Shown here one piece after another: positions 57,596-64,000 of a stretch of DNA of 64,000 nucleotides. Below the pieces are notes generated by a model. It did not search any database, was not told where the DNA came from, and was given only the letters and a program-made list of their open reading frames with translations. Numbering within the stretch: the stretch's first letter is position 1; every line of letters begins with the position of its first letter. This DNA comes from Voacanga thouarsii (lineage: Eukaryota > Streptophyta > Magnoliopsida > Gentianales > Apocynaceae), in contig JANUWF010001726.1 in NCBI GenBank assembly GCA_026120185.1, positions 392,501 through 456,500 of the forward strand. The letters run 5' to 3'. The translations under genes were made by a program, and so were the position numbers.

Positions 57596-59234
57596 ATGGT
57601 CCAAACCAGACGCTGAAAAAAAGAACTCAATCAGGGGGGTTGTTCCAGCGTTTCCTCAGGCAGGCTTAGCAGACATGTCCATTTCCATAGAGCTGCCCAA
57701 TCTGACCCCCCTGTCTTTGCCCCAGCTTTGTGAATCAAATTCATCCAGTCCTACCGCCCCACTATCATCTGTCCCTCCAGTCAGTATGAACCTCGTCCAC
57801 CCACCAGAAACGTCCAAACAATCTAGCCTACAACCTGTCCAAATGGTGAACGTTAACCCCGAAGCATCTGTACCCTCTGTCCCCCCAGGACCCTTGGTAG
57901 CGGACAACTCAAACAATCCTAATCCATTGTGCCCTTCCAAGCCATTGGACTCTAATCATATTTCTCAGTCCTGGGCTAATGTCGTGAAAGGTAACCGAGG
58001 CCAGCAGAATGGTATGAAGCTTAGCCATATGCCCAGCCCTAGAAATATAATTGACATTGATATATTGGACTTACTAGATGCTAAGGATAAGCTCGGTTTC
58101 TGCCTGGTCGGGATGTTTGCAGGCAGGTTTCCTAGAATGAAAGCAGTCATGGATCTTACCAAGCACTGGGGTATTCAGTCTAAAGTGCATAATCATGCTT
58201 TTGGGTGGCTGATTTTTTGTTTCAAAATAGATGATGATAGGCAACATGTGCTTCGTGGGGCCCTTATGCTGTTTTTGGTCGTTCCCTTGTGCTCAAAGTG
58301 ATGCCAGTGGAATTCGATTTCTCCCTTGAAGATGTGAGCATAATGCCGATCTAGGTCACTTTTCTAGCCTTGCCTTTGGGATGCTAGAATATGAGAGCTC
58401 TAAGTAAAATTGCCTCTGCTGTAGGCATTCCGGTGATGACTAATATGCTTACTGCTACTTTTGATCGTGTTTTATATGCTAGAGTACTAGTTGAAGTGGA
58501 TGTGTCAAAGCCTCTAGTGAAGGTGGTGTCTATTCGTTTGCCATCTGGTAAGATCAGGCAGCAGCCAGTCCGCTTTGAATTTGAGCCATCCTACTGTACT
58601 TACTGCTATAAATTTGGGCATGTCACGGAGGTATGCATGGGGGAAAAAATTAAAAGAAAGGAACAGATGCTAGCACCCAAGATGGATGGAATTATCATGG
58701 GTAAGGCCACTTTCTGCACCTGCTGGATAGAACAACAACCTGCGGTCACCCTCACCTGGTTTGAATAGGAATTCACACAATAATAAGGGGAAACAACCTG
58801 CCACTAGGTTGGAGCAGGACAACAGCCACATCGTGCACAACACACTGTCTGTGCCTGGAAGCAATAAGCAGGGCATGGACAAGGATGCTACCAATGACAT
58901 TCAAGGACTAAGAGGGGCTGTTGAACTTGATGTTCCATCTTCATCTGCCAGACCAAGTTACCAATCCAGGAATAAAAGAGGTCGGTCCAGAGTACGACGT
59001 GGGGGACACCAACATAGGCATTCAAAATCACACTTGAATGTACATTTCGAAAACAATATTTTTGCCTCTCTTACTAGAACTGAAGGATGTGTTAACAATC
59101 CCCCAAATGACATGGGAAATGCCGGTAAGACAACTGCTCAAGCTACAAAATTCATTTATTCGGTATGGAAGAAATATGCACAACATAGTGTTGACTTGAT
59201 TGGTGCCCAATAGGCACTGATTAGTCCTCAATGA
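57596..59234 (+). pseudogene. LINE ORF1 protein (DUF4283 plus CCHC), lightly broken
   Basis: ATG 57596 (MVQTR) aligns with the L1 copy's start. A stop at 57614 and a frame change follow, then an open stretch 57675-58301 with a Pro-rich N-terminus and the DUF4283-like core (DKLGFCLVGMFAGRFPRMK at about 58086-58142). A 1-nt loss near 58258 shifts frame. The 58391-58768 frame carries IPVMTNMLTATFDRVLYARV and the knuckle CTYCYKFGHVTEVC (about 58595-58636). Stops near 58353 and 58386 replace Trp. The basic C-terminus is in the 58761-59213 frame, with TAG at 59211 and the natural stop TGA at 59232-59234 overlapping ORF2's ATG. Confidence 0.9.
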
Positions 59235-62200
59235 GAGTAGCATCCTAGAATATTCGAGGGTTTAACAAGACCCTCAAGCAGCACGGGGTTCAGAAGTTTT
59301 CTTCTAAACATCGTATTGACGTTATTGGTCTTCTGGAAATAAAACTGAATGTTGTTGGGCTGGAAAATATTTTGCAAGCAAAATTCTCTAACTGGTCGGT
59401 TCATAACTTTGTGGAATCGGATGGTGGAAGAATTGTCATCTTCTGGAATGGTGCAAGGGTGGATGTCCTATTATTTCATTGCACTCCTCAGGTTATGACT
59501 GTTCGAATCACTTGTAAGATTACTCATGCTACATTTTTTTTCACTTTTGTTTATACTTACAATTCTGTTGTGGCTCGTAGAAATTTATGGGAAGATATTC
59601 AATTCTTATCTTCAAGGCTGTCGGAGCCATGGATCCTTATGGGAGATTTCAATTCTTATTTACATATGGATGATAAACTTGGAGGGTCATTGCCTTCAAC
59701 ATATGATGTTAGGGACTTTGCATCATTATATACTGATACTAGCCTGGAGGACCTACCTTATGTTGGCCCTCGGTTCACTTGGACAAACTCTAGGGTGTGG
59801 TCCAAACTTGATAGAGTTCTGGGAAATGATGCTTGGTTTCAATGCTCTACCCTGGCTTCAGTGGAGTTTTTCCCTATTAGCTGCATTTCTGATCATAGAC
59901 CTGCTATTTGGTCATTGGTTGATAATACTCTGGAATCAGTACGGTCATTTAGGTTCCTTAATTTTTGGGCTAACCATGTTTCATTCCATAACATTGTCAA
60001 AAGGGTCTGGGATCAACAATATAGGGGGTTCCACCAGTTCACCCTCTGTCGTCGATTGAAATTGTTGAAGTGTGACCTGAGGAAGCTTAACAAACTAGAG
60101 TTCTCTCACCTGTCGGATCGTGTTGAACATGCGAACCAAGCTGTACTCAATACCCAACAGCTTTTACTGGCAAACCTTGAGGATCATAATCTTATTGCAC
60201 ACATCAAGGAGTGTAAAAGATCGGCATGGCGTATTGCGGAGGCAGAAATGAAGTTCTACCAGCAACTTGATAAAGGAAGGTATGTAGCACACGCCGATAG
60301 GAACACTCGTTATTTCTTCAACATTGTCAAAAGGAATAAAAAGAGGGGATTCATTGCTTCGATTCGCAAGGACGATGGTAGCATGACCATTAGCCCTAGG
60401 GATCTTGCTGATGAATTTGTGAACTATTACCATGTTCTTCTTGGGACGAAGGTGGACTGCCAGGGAATCAATATGGACTACGTTAGGGCTGGTCCTTTGG
60501 TACCTCATGACCTGAAGATGGACTTGGTTAGGGATGTCACTGTCCAAGATATCAAATCAGCCCTATGGGACATTGGTGATTGCAAAGCCCCCGGCCCTGA
60601 TGGATACTCAACATTATTTTTCAAGAAAGCTTGGGATACGGTGGGAGAAAGTCTTTTTTATGCTGTTTCAAAATTCTTCACATCTGCGAAAATTCTTAAG
60701 CAGATTAATCATTCCATTATTACCCTAGTTTCGAAAACTGATCATGCTGAGAGGGTGTGTGACTACCGTCCCATTTCTTGTTGTAATATGGTGTACAAGA
60801 CTATATCCAAGATTCTGGCCGATAGACTTAAGCTGGTTGTACCTATCCTTATGGACACTTCTCAGTCTGCATTCATTCAAGACAGACTCATGACTGATAA
60901 TATCTTGATGGTTCAGGAACTTATGCGAATGTATAGTAGAACAAAAGTTTCTCCTCGATGTACAATTAAAGTGGACCTAAGGAAGGCTTATGACTCAGTT
61001 AAGTGGGATTTCTTAATGGATCGTCTTGCGGAGCTTGGGTTCCCTCCTCTTTTTGTGAATTGGATCGAGCAATGTGTCACTACTACCTCGTACTCTGTAG
61101 CTATCAATGGGACTGTCCATGGATTCTTTACTGGAGCAAAAGGTCTACGCCAAGGGGACCCGATTTCCCCTTTGCTATTTGTTATTTACTTGGAATATTT
61201 CTCACGGATTGTCAAAGTTCACACACTTGGTGGCATTTTCAAGTGTCATCCCAAGTGTAAAGGGCTAAGGATTACTCACCTTACTTTTGCGGATGACCTT
61301 ATGTTGTTTGCTAAGGGTGATTGTTCCTCTATAGTCATTCTCCTTAACTGCCTGGAAGAATTTAAAAGGTGTTCGGGTCTTGAAATCAATAAGGATAAGT
61401 CCAATATTTATCTTCCTGGGATCCACTTGAATGATCAGGAGAATATTCTGCAAACTACTAGCATACCTATTGGGGAATTCCCGTTCCGCTACCTTAGCCT
61501 ACCAATCATGAATGGTAAAGTTCAGCTTACTTTCTACAAACCATTGCTTGACCGCATTGGTTCATACATTAGCCGATGGTGCGCTCGTTCTCTCTCTTAT
61601 GCTGAGCGCCTCCAACTAATCCAATCTGTTCTCCAAGGGGTTGAGTGTTTCTGGTTATCTATCCTCCCTACGCCAACGGCTATCATTTGTCAGTTGGATA
61701 GGATGGCTAGGAATTTTCTATGGGACTCAAAGAACTCCATGATTGCATGGAAGAATATTTTTCTCCCGAAAAACGAGGGTGGTCTTGGTTTGCGTGACTT
61801 GCACACTTGGAATGAAGAGTTACTGTCTAGAATCATTTGGGACATCCAATCAGAGAAACATTCCTTGTAGGTCAAATGGGTGACACACTATTATTTGAAA
61901 GGTAGATCTGTTTGGGAGATCGACCTTCACAGGGACCACTCACCCGTATTTCGTAGACTACTAGCAATTACAGATATGATACTGAAGCATGAACGAGATA
62001 TTAACTGTGCGGCTGATCTGCTTCATTCTTGGGCCATGTGCACTAATTCTTTCACAGGATGTACTTATGAGTATCTGAGATCAACTACACAGACGGTGTA
62101 TTGGACCAATACCATATGGAAATAGGGACTAACGCCTAAACACTCTTTCATTCTTTGGTTGTGTGCTAAGGTTAGGCTTAAGACCAAGGATACACTTGTG

Positions 62201-62589
62201 TTCAGACTTGATGACTTGTCCTGTCCTTTGTGTAAGGTACATCCGGAAACGTCTAATCATCTATTTTTCAAATGCTCAATTTCATCTACTATTTGGACGG
62301 AAGTTAAAAAGTGGCTTGGTTTACCGAATAATCTGGATTCGGCCAAAGCCTGCTTAGGTGGTTTTGGCGCACCAACCGTGGTACTTCGTGGTTTACTAAG
62401 GCTAAGTCTACTGCTTTGACAGCCACTTTCTACTACTTCTGGTTTGCTCGAAATAAGGCCATTTTTGAGAATGCGGTGTGCCAACCGTTGGAGATTATCA
62501 AAAAGATTAAAACACATGTGTACACTATTATCTTTACTTTGTACCCTAATGTTGTGCCTACCTTTTCGGACTGTATTGAGATCCACTAG
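59231..62589 (+). pseudogene. LINE ORF2 (endonuclease-RT-zf-RVT), nearly intact
   Basis: ATG 59231 overlaps the ORF1 stop. Only three stops (TAG 59246, 61868, 62123) and one 1-nt deletion (near 62353) are seen in about 1,120 codons. The open stretch 59372-61870 is 832 codons. Within it: endonuclease motifs GDFNSYL (residues 91-97) and SDHRP (173-177); RT motifs KAPGPDGY (405-412), DLRKAYDSV (535-543), GLRQGDPISP (591-600) and catalytic FADDL (639-643). The zinc-binding CPLCKVHPETSNHLFFKC is complete downstream at about 62221-62274. ORF2 nicks target DNA and reverse-transcribes element RNA there. The frame ends TAG 62587-62589. Confidence 0.94.
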
Positions 62590-62755
62590 CTTGTAGTCTC
62601 CTTGACTATAAACTAGTAATCCATGTATATTCTTTTTGATAAATATTAATATATTTACATTTACATCCCAAAAAAAAAAAAATCACTTTGTTTGAGCATT
62701 TTTTGTATATTATGAGTTTATATGTTCAAAACTTAATTTTTCTTAAATAAAGTTT

Positions 62756-62757
<2 letters not shown>

Positions 62758-62810
<53 letters not shown>
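62758..62810. repeat. (AAT)n microsatellite
   Basis: About 17 AAT units, about 75 nt beyond the LINE tail. Confidence 0.96.
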
Positions 62811-64000
62811 GGTCTTTTTAATATCTTTTTCTATTTTTTTAGGATACATACATAACATCTTTATTATTATTATCAATAAATAACTAAGAATCATTTAGTT
62901 AATGTATATTTGTTTGGTTTAATGGTTCAAATGTCTTGATTCATTTTCTCTTCATTGCCCAAGGTCTTTTTCCTTTCTTATGATGCTTAATTCTTTTTAT
63001 CTTATTTTTAAGTATAAATCTTCATTCTTTTTCCTTTATTTTGATTTTTTTTATTAGATAACATTTTGTTTTATTTAAGAAAAAAGTGTACACAAAAAGG
63101 AAACATAAAGCTTTACCTTAAAGGGTGGAATAAGTTTTTTTAATTATTATCATAATTGTGCCGGGGTGGAATAAAATTTACTTCCTACAAACAATCAAAG
63201 TGAAATAAAATTAGAAAGAGAAATATGTAAACTTTAATAGACTCTTTGTTATTTTTGTCTAGTGACCAAGGTAAAATTTTTGAAACTTTTCAAATTGTAA
63301 TGGTTTGTTTATTTATTTATTTATTGGGTTTATATGGATAAAATCGATATCATTTTATATTTTATTTTTATCTCATGGATAATAACTAATAAATATTATT
63401 TTTCATAAAGTATAGTTATTTTATTATATTATAATTTTGGATGTTCAAAACACAACTTCTCATATATAGAATTGATTAAAAATGTATTTTGGAGATCTAA
63501 TTAAACATTCAACTATTAGTTTGAATTTTTAGGAAAGAAAAAATTAATTATATATGTTAATGTAGAGAATATTAAGAATGGGATTTTTTTAAGAAATCAC
63601 ATAAATTACAAAAATTATTTTCATTATGAAATTTTGTTTTATCATAAAAAATAGAGTTAAAAAACACACTTAGATTAAGAAATTTGTGAAATATTTTTAA
63701 CTTCCCCTTCCCCTCTAAATCTCTGTAACCTTGTTGCCAATCTCACAAAACTCTTCCTGGCTTTCACCAAATTAGTTGGTTTTCTTCTTCTTAGGTGGTC
63801 TGAAGAGCGGTCGAAAGAGAGGGAGTATCAGGCAGGGACAAGTTCGGTCCTTACCTTGCACTAATTTCTAAATGGATGTTCTTGAGAGCCTTTAAATGGT
63901 AAGGCAATATTTTTTTCCAATTACTTCTCTTTGGTTTTGCATTTGTCTTTTAAGCAACTGGAATGATTACTTTGGGTTCCCAGTTTGAACTGTTAAACCC
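62811..64000. other. AT-rich DNA without a recognised gene
   Basis: No transposon protein or long ORF is seen. Composition becomes less AT-rich from about 63700 (CCCCTTCCCCTCTAAATC, then GAAGAGCGGTCGAAAGAGAG), which could be the leader of a gene extending past the window. A short ATG-led stretch at 63873 runs into a GTAAGG splice-donor-like site at about 63900. Confidence 0.5.

Larger units (their letters stand above)
56787..62682 (+). mobile_element. Full-length L1-type LINE (copy L2), best preserved
   Basis: About 5.9 kb: 5' UTR (56787-57595), ORF1, ORF2, 3' UTR, poly(A) at about 62670-62682. A 10-bp TSD TCACTTTGTT is at 56777-56786 and 62683-62692. It is the same family as L1 (5162-11017) but with far fewer lesions, so it is a later insertion. 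It landed in the CACTA-like DNA. Confidence 0.93.

Overview
The window is plant nuclear DNA, almost certainly from an eudicot. The evidence is plant-type L1 LINEs with DUF4283/CCHC ORF1 proteins, Ty3/gypsy elements primed by tRNA-Asp, an endogenous pararetrovirus (Caulimoviridae) with a tRNA-Met primer site, and a broken terpene synthase exon. I found no intact host gene, rRNA, tRNA or CRISPR array. Nearly everything is a transposable element or virus-derived relic, so coding features are called pseudogenes unless stated. Species cannot be told from this sequence.

Layout. 1-1438: 3' end of a LINE (L0). 1440-3345: a ~375 bp tandem duplication whose second unit carries a 5'-truncated, minus-strand LINE with a perfect 13-bp target-site duplication (TSD). 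3805-4089: last-exon relic of a terpene synthase. 4262-4905: transposon-like repeats, a tRNA-like A/B-box sequence and an (ATT)n run. 5162-11017: full-length but decayed LINE (L1). 11031-11290: CA/TA microsatellites. 11291-22070: rearranged endogenous caulimovirid DNA (coat, movement, RT-RNase H, downstream ORF, promoter, primer site, leader ORFs, coat again, protease), interrupted at 12351-16023 by a 3.7 kb solo LTR with a perfect TSD. 22071-23004: very large TA/CA microsatellite block.

23155-55912 is a nested cluster of related Ty3/gypsy elements: LTR fragments; a minus-strand element B (25921-34286) that keeps pol but has lost most of gag; a plus-strand non-autonomous element A (35577-44445) with two 1,534-bp LTRs, gag and a second ORF but no pol; a minus-strand remnant D (34566-47788); and a plus-strand remnant C (47789-55912), itself split by a second 3.8 kb solo LTR (49222-53006). 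55913 begins a CACTA-like end. 56787-62682 is a second full-length, much better preserved LINE (L2, 832-codon open stretch). The rest is AT-rich DNA.

How parts relate. L0, L1, L2 and the truncated copy are one LINE family, sharing coding sequence, a 3' hairpin and a poly(A) tail. In both full-length copies ORF1 and ORF2 overlap by ATGA. Elements A, B, C and D share an LTR architecture with paired GGCGCC-type motifs upstream of the TATA box. A (gag, no pol) and B (pol, little gag) look like complementary parts of a trans-mobilisation relationship. I see no intact new system. The strongest leads are the A-type element with its uncharacterised second ORF, the paired GGCGCC motif arrays, and the microsatellite-bounded, partly inverted pararetrovirus insertion.
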